NCBI RefSeq assembly: GCF_004364165.1
Contig: NZ_SOAY01000010.1
Span: forward strand, 1,515,098-1,579,097
Source of the DNA: Maribacter spongiicola
GTDB lineage: Bacteria > Bacteroidota > Bacteroidia > Flavobacteriales > Flavobacteriaceae
Length of the DNA stretch: 64,000 nucleotides
Direction of reading: 5' to 3'
Part shown: positions 37,766-47,778 of the stretch, piece after piece
Layout of the letters: each line of letters begins with the position of its first letter
Numbering within the stretch: the stretch's first letter is position 1
Notes under the pieces: generated by a model
What the model saw: the letters and a program-made list of their open reading frames with translations, nothing else
What the model was told of the DNA's origin: nothing
The model's database searches: none
Made by a program: the position numbers and the translations under genes

Positions 37766-40387
37766 TTAGTTATAAATTTTAGCCTTTGAATTATTGCTTT
37801 TAAGCGTAATACTATGTTTAGTATTTACCTTAAGGTCAGTATTTTTAAAATCAATGAATAGAGATGTTGACTGCCCTGAGTTTGATATTATAGAGATATC
37901 TTCAAATTTTAAAAACGAACCTTCGCCAACGTAAACAGAACTTAGATTTTCTTTTTCATCTAAAGTAATTACAGCATAACTTCCAGTAAATTCAATTTGT
38001 TTGTCAGATGTAGCGAAAGTAGTATCTTTCGAATCTTGAATAATTATATATTGCTTTATACGCTTATTTTCAAGTGAACTGTTCACTACAAAGCCTTTAA
38101 AAATATCATCTTCCTTAATTTCTTCGACAGAAGCTATACTTCCATTATTCCCTTTAATGGGTTCGTATATTACGGCAAAAGGATTTTGCCATGCTTCGTT
38201 CTTTTTGCGAATTACCAGTGTAGGGGTTTTGGCAGATTTATAAGGTTTAGGTCCTTCTGTGGTTGGTGGTGCTAATACAGAAGTATATTCCCTGTCTTCT
38301 GCACCAAGTATAAAAGCCTTCATTTTTATTGGTGCGGGGTTTAATTTATTTGCCGTGAACGTAGCGGTAATATTATTCGATGTCGGTTTTGAAGTTTCAA
38401 TCGATTCAAAATAATGCCAACCTGGGTGCTTTGCTTTCTTATTATTCATCCATGGTTTATCTCTTGAATTCGAAAACCTATTTTTATCTGAAAATAGGGG
38501 TAATGCTTTTTCACCTGAGTCTATACGTAATGATTCTCCTATATTATGATAAATATAGTCGTGATACTGATTAGGAAGAGATGATTTTGACCTAAAAACG
38601 TCTATATAATATCCAGTTTTTGAAGAGGTTCTAACAATACCTAATGTTCTTTCTTGAAGGGCTTTGGTTTTTTCACCCTTATCATCTTTAAATCGTGTTA
38701 TTGAAAAGGAATTATAAGGTGAAATAGCCGCTGTTTTAGGTGTTGGTTCAACCGCAATTTTTTCAACCGTATTGATTTCCAGACCTGCCCAACCGCCTTT
38801 CCCCTCAGATGATCCATTAACAACAACGGTGTTATTAGAAGCAAATAATCTATAATAGTTTTCATGTATTTCTGTACGATATTGGGTTCTACCAGATTTG
38901 CCGCCTAAAACAAAACCTTTTCCGTACAACTCCATAAACATACCTGTAGCATGCCCATGAACATAATGCCCACCACCTACAAAGCCCATAAGATCGTCTT
39001 CGGCATTTTGATTGTCGCTTAAATTACGTTGCAGTACAATGCCTGCAAAAGGTAATTCATCGGTAACGGGTAAGGGGTAATCTTTTACGCTACCCTCAAT
39101 TTCAGGTTCAAACCAAAGTAGTTTAGTGGGTTCATTATAAAACCTTGCACCATAACTTCGTTCACCTAATTGAAATCTTTTATAGTTGCCTTGGGCTATA
39201 TTACTATTTAAAAGCGACCCATAAATATTGACGAACTGTTCTTGTTTTTCTAGTTTGGCTAAATAATAAGCCGTTTCATAAGCATGGTAGTTGGGACTGT
39301 ATTTACGATGACCATCACCAAAGAGTATTGTCTCTTCTTTGTTAGGATAGGTCATGTAATACGGTTTTGGTAGCGCTTCTAGAATTTGAGGATACTTTTG
39401 ACCTAAATGCAGAGACGGATCATACTTGGTCAATAAGGTCATCAAATAAGTAAGAAACGTGTTCACACCGTTTGAATAGTTTATACTCTCGGGCCAATCA
39501 CCATTATACTCCAAATAATGATTTGCTATTTTTTGTAATGCATCTTGATGTTTAGTGTTGATCGTTAAAAAATAGGGTAACAGTTCATTGCGTTCCTGTT
39601 CATCATCCAATGCTAAAATATTTCCTACAAGGCTAGGAGATTCTAATATAGGCCAGTTACAATTTATAATACCGCGTTCAAGAGCCAGATCGACATAGGT
39701 TCGAAATATCTTTTGGCCATCTTCAAAATTATAGGGCACCATAGCTGTTTGCCCTAAGTCATATACTTTACCATTATTGTTTAAGTATTGATATACGAAA
39801 TCGTAAATAATGGGTAGTTGAGCACCAATTTCTCGAGCTTCTCTAAGGTGGTCTTTTGTATACAACCAGCCTGCATTATGGTTTTCTTTTGGCTCCGGAA
39901 GCGCTAATAATCCTTTTGATATATTAAATAAAACCGACCCAGAATATTCTGCATATTGTTCATCATCTGTTAAAAAATAAAGAACTCCACAATCAATTGC
40001 GGTTTGCAAATAATGCATTATGGTATTTTGCTGTTCCCTTTCTTTTCCGTCAAAACTCACATAAGTATGTAAAGGAGGAAAATCTGATGGTTTAACATCA
40101 TTATAATTCCAAGGTAATTTTTTTAGATAGGTCTCTTTATTATTTTGGTATGCTTTAAGATCATTTTCTACCCTTTTCGTAAAGTTTTTATAATAATCGT
40201 TAATGTCACTATTGGTCTTAATTTTATTGAGAATAATAGCTTTGTCTGCCGGTTTTACCCAAATAGATGGCCGTTTGACCGTCTGAGAAAAAACAGTCGT
40301 ATAACAACATAAAAAAGTCACTAGCATCAGTTGCCCGATACAAGTATGCCTTTTTAATAATTTAACTATTTTACAGCGTTTGTACAT
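37766..40387 (-). CDS. Heparinase II/III-like polysaccharide lyase
   Basis: An 873-residue secreted protein (signal ending about TVFSQ, residue 35). Residues about 50-420 form an alpha-toroid ([52 protein letters not shown]). Residues from about 440 form the heparinase II/III beta-sandwich with the His-rich [18 protein letters not shown] (474-491), followed by [15 protein letters not shown]. Asn/His/Tyr residues in these blocks fit beta-elimination chemistry. Ulvan lyases of CAZy PL37 and PL40 share this architecture, so it is the best endo-lyase candidate in the window. The start is 2 bp after the GH3 stop, which suggests translational coupling. Confidence 0.85.
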   Translation of the reverse strand: MYKRCKIVKLLKRHTCIGQLMLVTFLCCYTTVFSQTVKRPSIWVKPADKAIILNKIKTNSDINDYYKNFTKRVENDLKAYQNNKETYLKKLPWNYNDVKPSDFPPLHTYVSFDGKEREQQNTIMHYLQTAIDCGVLYFLTDDEQYAEYSGSVLFNISKGLLALPEPKENHNAGWLYTKDHLREAREIGAQLPIIYDFVYQYLNNNGKVYDLGQTAMVPYNFEDGQKIFRTYVDLALERGIINCNWPILESPSLVGNILALDDEQERNELLPYFLTINTKHQDALQKIANHYLEYNGDWPESINYSNGVNTFLTYLMTLLTKYDPSLHLGQKYPQILEALPKPYYMTYPNKEETILFGDGHRKYSPNYHAYETAYYLAKLEKQEQFVNIYGSLLNSNIAQGNYKRFQLGERSYGARFYNEPTKLLWFEPEIEGSVKDYPLPVTDELPFAGIVLQRNLSDNQNAEDDLMGFVGGGHYVHGHATGMFMELYGKGFVLGGKSGRTQYRTEIHENYYRLFASNNTVVVNGSSEGKGGWAGLEINTVEKIAVEPTPKTAAISPYNSFSITRFKDDKGEKTKALQERTLGIVRTSSKTGYYIDVFRSKSSLPNQYHDYIYHNIGESLRIDSGEKALPLFSDKNRFSNSRDKPWMNNKKAKHPGWHYFESIETSKPTSNNITATFTANKLNPAPIKMKAFILGAEDREYTSVLAPPTTEGPKPYKSAKTPTLVIRKKNEAWQNPFAVIYEPIKGNNGSIASVEEIKEDDIFKGFVVNSSLENKRIKQYIIIQDSKDTTFATSDKQIEFTGSYAVITLDEKENLSSVYVGEGSFLKFEDISIISNSGQSTSLFIDFKNTDLKVNTKHSITLKSNNSKAKIYN

Positions 40388-40389
40388 GC

Positions 40390-42654
40390 CTATTTTTCTA
40401 ATCTAAACTTCGTTGTTTTTACATCTTGTGAAGAAGTACCGATCATAATAGTATAATCACCTGTCTCCAATATCTTATCCATAGTTAAACCGGTAAATTC
40501 CAACATTCTTGGAGTTATGGTAAAACTTACTTTCTTTGATTCACCTGGTGAGAGTTCTATTTTTTTAAAACCTTTTAATTCTTTATCTGGGCGGGTAACA
40601 GAACCAATATCATCTTTTATATACATTTGAACCACTTCTTTAGCTTTCATTTTGCCAATGTTGGTGATGGTTGTACTAACGGTAAGTTCGGTATTGGGTG
40701 TAATCATATCATTAGAGATTTTGAGGTCACCATACTCAAACTGGCTATAGCTTAAACCATGACCAAATGGATAAAGCGGACCGTCTTCAAGAAATAAATA
40801 TCCTTTTTTATAATTTATTTCCTTCATACTATAGTGAAAAGGAATTTGACCAATGGATCGTGGTACGGTTACGGGAGATTTTCCTGAAGGTGAAACTTCC
40901 CCAAATATTATTCTTGCCAATGAAGAATCCCCAAGCTCACTCAAATCCCATCCGTCTAAAATCGCATCGGCTTTATCGGCTATAGTATTTATAGAAAGCG
41001 TTCTTCTATGCTTTAAAACAACAATTACAGTTTTGCCTAAACCTTTTATTTTTTCAATTAATTCATCTTGTGCGCCAACAGGGTCAATTGATGCACGGTC
41101 TCCTAACGCATTGTTGAAAAAGGCTTCTTTTGAAGTAAATTCGTCCCCTCCCAAAAATAGAATAGTTACGTCGGCTTCTTTTGCCATACCTACCATTTTA
41201 TCAATAGTACTATCACTTGTTTCTAAAAGTTGTGGTACACCTGTGTTCTGATCGGTCAATTCAAAACCTTTATCTGCAGTGAAAGTTACTTTATTGCCTG
41301 CAACCGACTCAAAAGCTTCTTTGGTTCCTTCATTTAATAATGGTCCAAGTAAGGCTATTTTTTGAGTTCCTTTTTGAAGTGGTAATGTATTTGCTTCATT
41401 CTTTAAGAGAATTATAGATTCTAAATCTGCTTCTTGTGCTAATGATAATGAAGCTTGTGAACGAACTTCTTTTTCAACTTTTTTGATATTTACATAGGGG
41501 TTGTCAAAAAGACCTAAAATCATTTTAGTTCTTAGTACCCTTTTTACAGAACGATCGATCATTTTTTCGATACTAGGGTCTTTTTTTACCATTTCCGGTA
41601 AATATGCATATGAATCTTCTGCATAAAGATCAATATCTATACCTGCCGTTAAACCAAGTAAGGCTGCTGCTTCTGGAGACTCAGCTACTTTCATAAAATA
41701 GTATAAACGAGCTATGTCATTGGAGTCAGAAACTACATAACCATCAAAGCCCCATTGGTCTCTAAGTATTCCTGTAAGTAGTTCTGGGTTGCCGTGACTT
41801 GCAATTCCGTTTAGATCTCCATGAGATGCCATTATGCCCAATGTTCGGGCTTCTTTTACTGCTGCTTCAAAAGGAGGGTAGATTTCATCTATCAATGTAC
41901 GTGGAGATATTTCTATTGCCGCAAAATTAGATCCACCTAGAACTTGACCATAACCAGCAAAGTGTTTTGCAACAGCACCAATATGTGTTCCATTACCCAA
42001 CCCTTCATAGTTACCTTGTACACCTTTAATGGCGTTCACGACCATTTGTGTAGTCAAGTAGGTATCTTCTCCAAAGGCCTCAGACATTCTGCCAAAACGA
42101 GGGTCCCTTACCAAATCCGCCTCGGGTGAATGACACATATGCATACCTCTTAGTCTTGCCTCTTTTCCAACAACGTCCCAAACACGACGTACCAAATCTG
42201 GGTTAAATGATGCCGCTGAAGTAATAGGTCTACCAAATTTAGTACAGCCTTCTGCATCTACCCCATTATATGATTCTGTAACGAACATTGCAGGGATGCC
42301 CCAACGATTATTTTCAATTATATACTTTTGAAGTTCATTGTTAAGTTTCGCAGCTGCTAGTGGAGATATGTGCTCACCAGGATTTTTGATTCCTGCAATA
42401 CCTAGTTTTAATTTTTCAATTACCCTATCCGATAGTTCCATGTTTCCCTTTTCATCAGATTTTACACCGATATTGGCATGAAAAATTCGCATTTGTGCCA
42501 CTTTCTCTTCTAACGACAATCTGGGTAAAAGATCATTTACCCGTTCTTCTATAGAAAGAGATGCATCTTTGTAAGGCATTTTATTTTTTTGAGCCGATAC
42601 GCCGAACGTTATTAGGAAAAGGAAAAATAAGATGTAATATTTCATTGGTTTCAT
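40390..42654 (-). CDS. GH3 beta-glycosidase
   Basis: A 754-residue secreted GH3 enzyme (signal ending GVSAQ). The N-terminal TIM barrel has the substrate-binding DPRFGRMSEAFGED (184-197) and KHFAGYG (230-236). The nucleophile is Asp310 in GYVVSDSNDI. The alpha/beta sandwich and a C-terminal fibronectin-III-like domain (TNIGKMKAKEVVQMYIKDD) complete the usual architecture. In ulvan loci GH3 enzymes are often beta-xylosidases or beta-glucosidases. Here xylose release is a guess from context. It precedes the heparinase-like gene by 2 bp and follows the small lipoprotein by 48 bp. Confidence 0.94.
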   Translation of the reverse strand: MKPMKYYILFFLFLITFGVSAQKNKMPYKDASLSIEERVNDLLPRLSLEEKVAQMRIFHANIGVKSDEKGNMELSDRVIEKLKLGIAGIKNPGEHISPLAAAKLNNELQKYIIENNRWGIPAMFVTESYNGVDAEGCTKFGRPITSAASFNPDLVRRVWDVVGKEARLRGMHMCHSPEADLVRDPRFGRMSEAFGEDTYLTTQMVVNAIKGVQGNYEGLGNGTHIGAVAKHFAGYGQVLGGSNFAAIEISPRTLIDEIYPPFEAAVKEARTLGIMASHGDLNGIASHGNPELLTGILRDQWGFDGYVVSDSNDIARLYYFMKVAESPEAAALLGLTAGIDIDLYAEDSYAYLPEMVKKDPSIEKMIDRSVKRVLRTKMILGLFDNPYVNIKKVEKEVRSQASLSLAQEADLESIILLKNEANTLPLQKGTQKIALLGPLLNEGTKEAFESVAGNKVTFTADKGFELTDQNTGVPQLLETSDSTIDKMVGMAKEADVTILFLGGDEFTSKEAFFNNALGDRASIDPVGAQDELIEKIKGLGKTVIVVLKHRRTLSINTIADKADAILDGWDLSELGDSSLARIIFGEVSPSGKSPVTVPRSIGQIPFHYSMKEINYKKGYLFLEDGPLYPFGHGLSYSQFEYGDLKISNDMITPNTELTVSTTITNIGKMKAKEVVQMYIKDDIGSVTRPDKELKGFKKIELSPGESKKVSFTITPRMLEFTGLTMDKILETGDYTIMIGTSSQDVKTTKFRLEK

Positions 42655-42702
42655 TAGTGTTGGATTTCTATTAACTAAAATATTTTAAGGTGCTATTTAA
42701 TT

Positions 42703-43473
42703 TTAAGGTCTTACAATGGTACTTCTTTCTGCATTTTGTGCTTCTGTCAATGTTTTTCCTTCTATGAACAAAACAAAACGGTCTAAAGCATGAAATTTAG
42801 AACGACCGGAAACTTCCATGGTATAAATGCCCGGCTCATCAAATTTTACGAAAATATTATGTGGATCGTTATCGCTAGTATTCGAACGCCAAAACCATTC
42901 ACCTACACGGTTCATATAAATTTTAAACCAACCGTCTGTGCTACTGCCCTCAGGAACCGGAGTTTTTCCAAGCCCTTTCGGATAAACAGTGCTGCCATCT
43001 CGCCGACCAAAGAAATCAGTGGCATCTGAAAAGCGCAACCAAGAATCATTTCCCTCAGATTGACTATCACCTTCAGATATTCTTGAACGCCAAAAAAACT
43101 GATAGGTACCTGGGATAGTGATATTTAATTTATAAACTAAAGTACCTACGCCTGGTGTATTAAAATTGTCTTCTTTATTCCAACGTAGGTAACCTGTACC
43201 TTCAAAATCATTAATTGTATCTCCACGTTCCCATTCTAAATCTCCTTCTACAGTTTCGAATTCGACACTTATGATACCATCAGTTTCCAAATAGCTAATA
43301 ACATCAAGATCACTGTTCGGTGTTTTAGGGTCGTCCATTATTTCTTCTTCTGTGGTATTAGAATCTCCCGTCATCTCCACTATAGGCTCTTCTGTATTGA
43401 GATCAGAAATACACGAGAAATTTAAAGTCAAAAGGCAGGTTAGTAAGCCTATTCTAAAAAAGTAAATTTTCAT
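42703..43473 (-). CDS. Putative surface glycan-binding lipoprotein, unknown family
   Basis: A 256-residue protein I do not recognise as a named family. It has a lipoprotein signal (LNFSC, Cys21), an acidic linker rich in Glu, Asp and Thr (about 25-57), then one beta-rich domain. The segments GTGYLRWNKEDNF, YKLNITIPGTYQFFWRSRIS, DSWLRFSDATDFFGRR and VKFDEPGIYTMEVSGRSKFHALDRFVLF resemble the carbohydrate-binding beta-sandwich appended to GH115-type enzymes. The many exposed Trp residues fit glycan binding. Its ATG overlaps the GH78 stop codon by 4 bp, so the two are probably coupled. It occupies the slot where many loci encode a surface glycan-binding protein. Confidence 0.8.
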   Translation of the reverse strand: MKIYFFRIGLLTCLLTLNFSCISDLNTEEPIVEMTGDSNTTEEEIMDDPKTPNSDLDVISYLETDGIISVEFETVEGDLEWERGDTINDFEGTGYLRWNKEDNFNTPGVGTLVYKLNITIPGTYQFFWRSRISEGDSQSEGNDSWLRFSDATDFFGRRDGSTVYPKGLGKTPVPEGSSTDGWFKIYMNRVGEWFWRSNTSDNDPHNIFVKFDEPGIYTMEVSGRSKFHALDRFVLFIEGKTLTEAQNAERSTIVRP

Positions 43474-46325
43474 CTTTTGTAGCTTATTTGGTAATCACCC
43501 GACCCTAATCTTACTTGATTTTCGGTTGTAGTTTCTTGGTGAAATTTTTTCCAATCGGTACCATTAATACTTAAACTATTTCTTTGATTTTCGTTTAATG
43601 GTAATAGTGCGGTTGTATTGAACGGTACGTTCAATTGCATTATAAAAGTTCCATCTTCTAAAGACCATTTAGAATCGATATTTCCATATGGTGTTGGCAC
43701 AGAAACTGCTGTATGGGTTACTGTTTTTGGGAATTTTGGGTCTACAATGAATTCTTTATAGCCTGGTTTGTCCTTAGATGATTTTATACCTCCTAAAGAT
43801 TCGTAGAAATATGCTGCGAAACCACTATGCATAGGGTGATTTAATGAATTTGTAGGGCCTTCCATTTTCTCCCATTCAAATTGTCGTTCGGGCCATGTTG
43901 TAAATCCTGAATTCATGACGTATGTTTGACTAGGAAACTCAGGTGTCGTTAGAATTTCATAAGCTAAATCCTCTTTACCGTACTTGTTCAAAACAGTATA
44001 GATATATCTGTTACCATGAATACCTGTGGCGTGATGCCCACCCTTAACTTCGGTTATATTATGTGCTAGACCGTTCACTACTTTTTCTATATCGTTTTCT
44101 GGTACCATACCAAACTGCAAAGCTTGTACGGTTGCGGTCTGACTTTGATACCACTTATGCTCAGTGTTTGGAATATTTTTAAGATATGCCTTGTTGAACG
44201 CATTTTTTAAGGCCTCTTTTTCTTCTTTCATCTGTGCTGCAAAAGCTACATCGTCGTTCATTTTAGCAAAAGTTTCCATAATTCCCAATACATCATAAAA
44301 ATAGGCGTTAGCAGAAATGATGGGGTCGGTTTCCATGGCGCTCGGATTTAACCTTCTGTCCCACAACGGCGGACACCAATCGCCCATACCGTCTTGCATG
44401 ATTCCGTTTTCATCTTTAAATGATAGATAGAAGTTGGTTAACTCTTTCATCTCCTCGTAGTATTCCTTAACTATGGTTTCATCTCCATAATATCTATAAC
44501 TGTACCATGGTAAGTACATGGTGGCAACGCCCCAGTCTATTTTGGCGTAAGTGGATGTTCGTTTGCCAGGAGCAATCATGGTGGGTACTTGAAATTTAAT
44601 ATCTGGATTATTATGTCCTTTTGTTGGTCGCATTTGGGTGCGTATATCTTCCATGTATTTATTATAAAAATCATGCATGTCATAATTATAGAGTGCATAT
44701 TCTGCAAAAGCATGAGAATCGCCTAACCAACCACATTTTTCTCGGTGTGGACAATCTTCAGGAATACCATGTAAATTATCAACTATTGTCCACTTGCTAA
44801 TGCTATGCATCTTATTGAATAATTCATCTGAACTAGTGAAACTACCTGTTTCATTTATGTCGGTAGCTACTAGTACAGCTTTTATCATATCTGCATTTGG
44901 TTTTGAAGATACCCCCTTTACCTTCGCATATCTAAAACCGTGATAGCTGAATTTTGGCTCCCAAGATTCCGGTTCACTACTTTTACAGATATATTCATAA
45001 ATCTGTGGCATACCATTTGCTCCGCCACCTGTAGCGCCTTGAAAAATATCTGAGCCATCGGTTAAAAGTGCTTCTGTAGTAGTTACTTCAATTAACTGCC
45101 CTTCTTTTTCTTGTACATTAAGTTTAACCCAGCCTGCTATATTTTGACCAAAATCAACGATCCATTCACCATCGGCTCCTTTAAAAACCTCTTTTGGTTC
45201 TAATTCTTTCAGTTTTTTAATTGCAGGTATTTGCTGCGCACTAATTGTTTTTAATTCGGGTGTGGCTATTTTCGGGTTGCTCCAATCTTTATCATTAAAT
45301 CCTACAGTGTTCCAACCATTTATTTCGTGTCGTGCATCATAAGTATCGCCGCCGTAAATGTTGTTGAATACAATTGGTCCTGTAGATTCTTTCCATGTTT
45401 CATCTGTATAAAATTCAGCTTCTTGACCATCTGTATATGTTACTTTTATTAAAAGCTTGACGGCAGGTGGACCATAGGATAAATCTTTTTCAGATTCAGG
45501 GTCATTTTTCCATGAGATATTTTGACCATAAAATCCGTTTCCTAAAATAATACCTAAGGCGTTGGTACCTGGTTCTAGAATATCTGTAAGGTCGTAGTCT
45601 ACATAATATGCTTGCTTGTCATAATTTGATGGTGCGGGGTCTAAGACATGGTCTCCAACTTTATTTCCATTTAAGTATAGCTCATAATAACCTAAACCAC
45701 AGATATACGCTTTGGCACTTTCTATTTCTTTAGTAACATCAATTTCATTTCTAAAATAACTGGCAGCGAAACCTTTTACGGCAGTAGGTTTACTCATTTT
45801 ACCGGTTTTATACTCTCGGTACTGGTGTGGGGATGTTCTTTTGTCTTCGTTTAATGTTATCCACGCAGAAGAACCCCAGTTTTTAATGTCTATAAGCCCC
45901 ATATTAAATTGTTGAATAGAAGACCATTTTGATAGGTTTTCATCTTCGTCCCAAATAAGAACTTTCCAATAATAGGTATGTAAGGCTTCTAAAGGCTCTC
46001 CATTATATTTTACAAATGAAGATGTAGATTTTAATATTTTTCCCGAATTCCATTTATCTGCATCTTCCTCATTCAACTTTTCTTTTGAAGATGCGACCAG
46101 TATATGAAATGCAGATTGAGATTTATTAAATTCCTCTGAATCTAACTGCCAAGAAAACAACGGATGTTGATCCTCAATAGCGGTAGGGTTTTCTTTATAG
46201 TTACAAGTTAGTTTTGTGAAAATTAAAGAATCATTGCTTTTTGGCTCACTGCAAGAACAGTAAAGTACTGTAATGGCAATAGTTATTATGGGTTTCAGAA
46301 AATTTTGTTTGTAAATTTTTATCAT
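43470..46325 (-). CDS. GH78 alpha-L-rhamnosidase (lipoprotein)
   Basis: A 951-residue GH78 enzyme with a lipoprotein-type signal (YCSCS, Cys near 23-25). It has two N-terminal beta-sandwiches (NPTAIEDQHPLFSWQL; AYICGLGYYELYLNGNKVGD), then the (alpha/alpha)6 catalytic domain with the signature DCPHREKCGWLGD (524-536), whose Glu is the family's general acid position. A C-terminal beta-sandwich (TAVSVPTPYGNIDSKWSLED) follows. It removes alpha-L-rhamnose from oligosaccharides after desulfation. It is the first gene of a seven-gene operon that ends with rhamnose mutarotase, under shared element E. Confidence 0.95.
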   Translation of the reverse strand: MIKIYKQNFLKPIITIAITVLYCSCSEPKSNDSLIFTKLTCNYKENPTAIEDQHPLFSWQLDSEEFNKSQSAFHILVASSKEKLNEEDADKWNSGKILKSTSSFVKYNGEPLEALHTYYWKVLIWDEDENLSKWSSIQQFNMGLIDIKNWGSSAWITLNEDKRTSPHQYREYKTGKMSKPTAVKGFAASYFRNEIDVTKEIESAKAYICGLGYYELYLNGNKVGDHVLDPAPSNYDKQAYYVDYDLTDILEPGTNALGIILGNGFYGQNISWKNDPESEKDLSYGPPAVKLLIKVTYTDGQEAEFYTDETWKESTGPIVFNNIYGGDTYDARHEINGWNTVGFNDKDWSNPKIATPELKTISAQQIPAIKKLKELEPKEVFKGADGEWIVDFGQNIAGWVKLNVQEKEGQLIEVTTTEALLTDGSDIFQGATGGGANGMPQIYEYICKSSEPESWEPKFSYHGFRYAKVKGVSSKPNADMIKAVLVATDINETGSFTSSDELFNKMHSISKWTIVDNLHGIPEDCPHREKCGWLGDSHAFAEYALYNYDMHDFYNKYMEDIRTQMRPTKGHNNPDIKFQVPTMIAPGKRTSTYAKIDWGVATMYLPWYSYRYYGDETIVKEYYEEMKELTNFYLSFKDENGIMQDGMGDWCPPLWDRRLNPSAMETDPIISANAYFYDVLGIMETFAKMNDDVAFAAQMKEEKEALKNAFNKAYLKNIPNTEHKWYQSQTATVQALQFGMVPENDIEKVVNGLAHNITEVKGGHHATGIHGNRYIYTVLNKYGKEDLAYEILTTPEFPSQTYVMNSGFTTWPERQFEWEKMEGPTNSLNHPMHSGFAAYFYESLGGIKSSKDKPGYKEFIVDPKFPKTVTHTAVSVPTPYGNIDSKWSLEDGTFIMQLNVPFNTTALLPLNENQRNSLSINGTDWKKFHQETTTENQVRLGSGDYQISYKR

Positions 46326-46435
46326 AATATTATTATAGAGTATAAGTGATATTTTAAAAGATGCAGATTGTAACCACGAAAATGTGGCTACTTAGTCGAT
46401 CTATAATTATTAAACGTGAATCACTTAGTATTGAT

Positions 46436-46482
46436 CTAAAATAATTTAAAACCCCTGTTTTAGTATCCTGTACTATAGGGCA
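46436..46482 (-). promoter_or_regulatory. GH78 operon promoter with shared regulatory element (site E)
   Basis: On the gene strand TGCCCTATAGTACAGGATAC spans 46482-46463. A 19-bp spacer follows, then TATTTTAG at 46443-46436. The central part, CCTATAGTACAGG, is palindromic at all but one pair. The other sites do not share that symmetry. Confidence 0.75.
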
Positions 46483-46616
46483 AGTAAGCGTATTTAATTG
46501 GTTTGTAGATTTTTAATGTACTATTAAAATTCGAAGACAATTTTAACATGTTCTTGCTCAGTAGTAAAGAGTTGTCATTATATAGTTTTAGATGAAATGA
46601 CTTATAGCTGTCAAAA

Positions 46617-46648
46617 CCTCAAATTAGATTATTATATAATTTGAGGTA
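46617..46648 (-). terminator. Terminator of the DUF1549/DUF1501 operon
   Basis: ACCTCAAATTA (46617-46627) pairs perfectly with TAATTTGAGGT (46638-46648) around a 10-base AT loop. T-rich sequence follows on both strands, so it could work in both directions. It lies 24 bp after the propeller gene's stop. Confidence 0.8.
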
Positions 46649-46672
46649 CTATTTTTTTGAAGGAAGCAAAAG

Positions 46673-47773
46673 TTAAACTCTTTCTAATTTCATAGGATAA
46701 GTATTATTTGCATTCCATTGGCATACATATAAATTTTCATCATTGTCAACACATACATCATGGCAATGTTTGAAAATTTCATCCTTTTGAACCATTCTTT
46801 GTAATTGTCCATTTTTATAATGAGGTTCAACACCGCCTGGGTTTGAAACTACTTTGCCGTTTTTATCTAAAATGGTAACAAAACCAGATTTTGGACTTGT
46901 TCGTGTTGGGTGTGTATTCATATCACCTTCTTCAAAATCGGTTTCAGAAGACCAACATACACCCGAATATAAATTGCTATTATGAATTACAGGGCGACAA
47001 ACAAATGCACCGGGTACATCTATTTGTTCGATAAAAATACCATCGAGGGTAAAACGCTTAAAACAATTGGTTGCTCTAGAAGTTATCAGTAGGGTAGGTT
47101 GTCCTTTTTCTCTGTAATCTATGCAAATGCCATGTGCTGTTTGAAATTGATGTTGACCGATACCTCGGCCTTCCCCAATTTTACGTATAAATTCGCCGTC
47201 TTTAGTAAATTGTAAAATGTAGTTCGATCCATAACCATCCGCAATATAGATGTCTCCGTTTGGGGCAATGGCGCTCTCTGTTGGTTTAAATGCATCATTC
47301 TCATTATAGGCACCATACTTAGACGGATGCTCAATTATCATTAATTCTCTACCGTTTGTAGTGGTTTTGATAAGGCTTTCTCCGTTAGTATCACATATAA
47401 ACAAGAAGTCTTCCGAGCCATCATTCCATAAAGTTAAACCATGACCGCCGTTATAGCGAATACCCCAAGAATCTAAAAGTTTGCCAGATTTATCATAAAT
47501 TAAAATATTATTATGGGTATCGTCACCGACCATTATGAGTCGGCCTCGAGAATCCATAACCATTTCATGACAGTTTTTTATAGGCGTACGGCTTCTGTCC
47601 AAAACTCCCCAATCTTTATGTACACGGTACTTAAAATCACCATGGCCAATAACAGTTTGGTATAATTTAGGTTTCGATTTTATGATATTAAAATGCGGAA
47701 CTATCACTAAGCCTAGACCAGCTTTCGCAGACTTATTTAAAAAATATCTTCTATTAATTTCTAACTTCGCCAT
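46673..47773 (-). CDS. NHL-type six-bladed beta-propeller protein with twin-arginine signal
   Basis: A 366-residue protein. The N-terminus has a twin-arginine-type signal (NRRYFLNKSAKAGLGLVIVP, Arg8-Arg9), which suggests export in folded form. The rest is built of NHL-like blades: CHEMVMDSRGRLIMVGDD, NGGHGLTLWNDGSEDFLFICD, PTESAIAPNGDIYIADGYG, FQTAHGICIDYREKG and KHCHDVCVDNDENLYVCQW. It has conserved His and Asp in turn positions as in peptidyl-amidating-lyase-like propellers, but no catalytic role can be assigned. It is the third gene of an operon with a DUF1501 protein and a DUF1549/DUF1553 cytochrome, 5 bp after the DUF1501 gene. Confidence 0.8.
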   Translation of the reverse strand: MAKLEINRRYFLNKSAKAGLGLVIVPHFNIIKSKPKLYQTVIGHGDFKYRVHKDWGVLDRSRTPIKNCHEMVMDSRGRLIMVGDDTHNNILIYDKSGKLLDSWGIRYNGGHGLTLWNDGSEDFLFICDTNGESLIKTTTNGRELMIIEHPSKYGAYNENDAFKPTESAIAPNGDIYIADGYGSNYILQFTKDGEFIRKIGEGRGIGQHQFQTAHGICIDYREKGQPTLLITSRATNCFKRFTLDGIFIEQIDVPGAFVCRPVIHNSNLYSGVCWSSETDFEEGDMNTHPTRTSPKSGFVTILDKNGKVVSNPGGVEPHYKNGQLQRMVQKDEIFKHCHDVCVDNDENLYVCQWNANNTYPMKLERV

Positions 47774-47778
47774 GATAA

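Larger units (their letters stand above)
46326..46672. other. Intergenic region upstream of the GH78 operon
   Basis: This 347-bp gap holds site E (46436-46482) and the terminator of the DUF1549/DUF1501 operon (46617-46648). The GH78 leader is about 105 bases. No reading frame is supported. Confidence 0.65.

Noticed and set aside
40853-41251. 132-codon open frame antisense to GH3
   Set aside because: Shadow of the GH3 coding sequence, with no promoter or family similarity.
34958-46325. Pectin (rhamnogalacturonan) as substrate, suggested by GH78, GH105, GH106, KduI and KduD
   Set aside because: There are no galacturonate genes (UxaA, UxaB), pectate lyases or esterases, while five sulfatases and mannonate-branch genes are present. 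A sulfated glucuronate- and rhamnose-rich polymer fits better.
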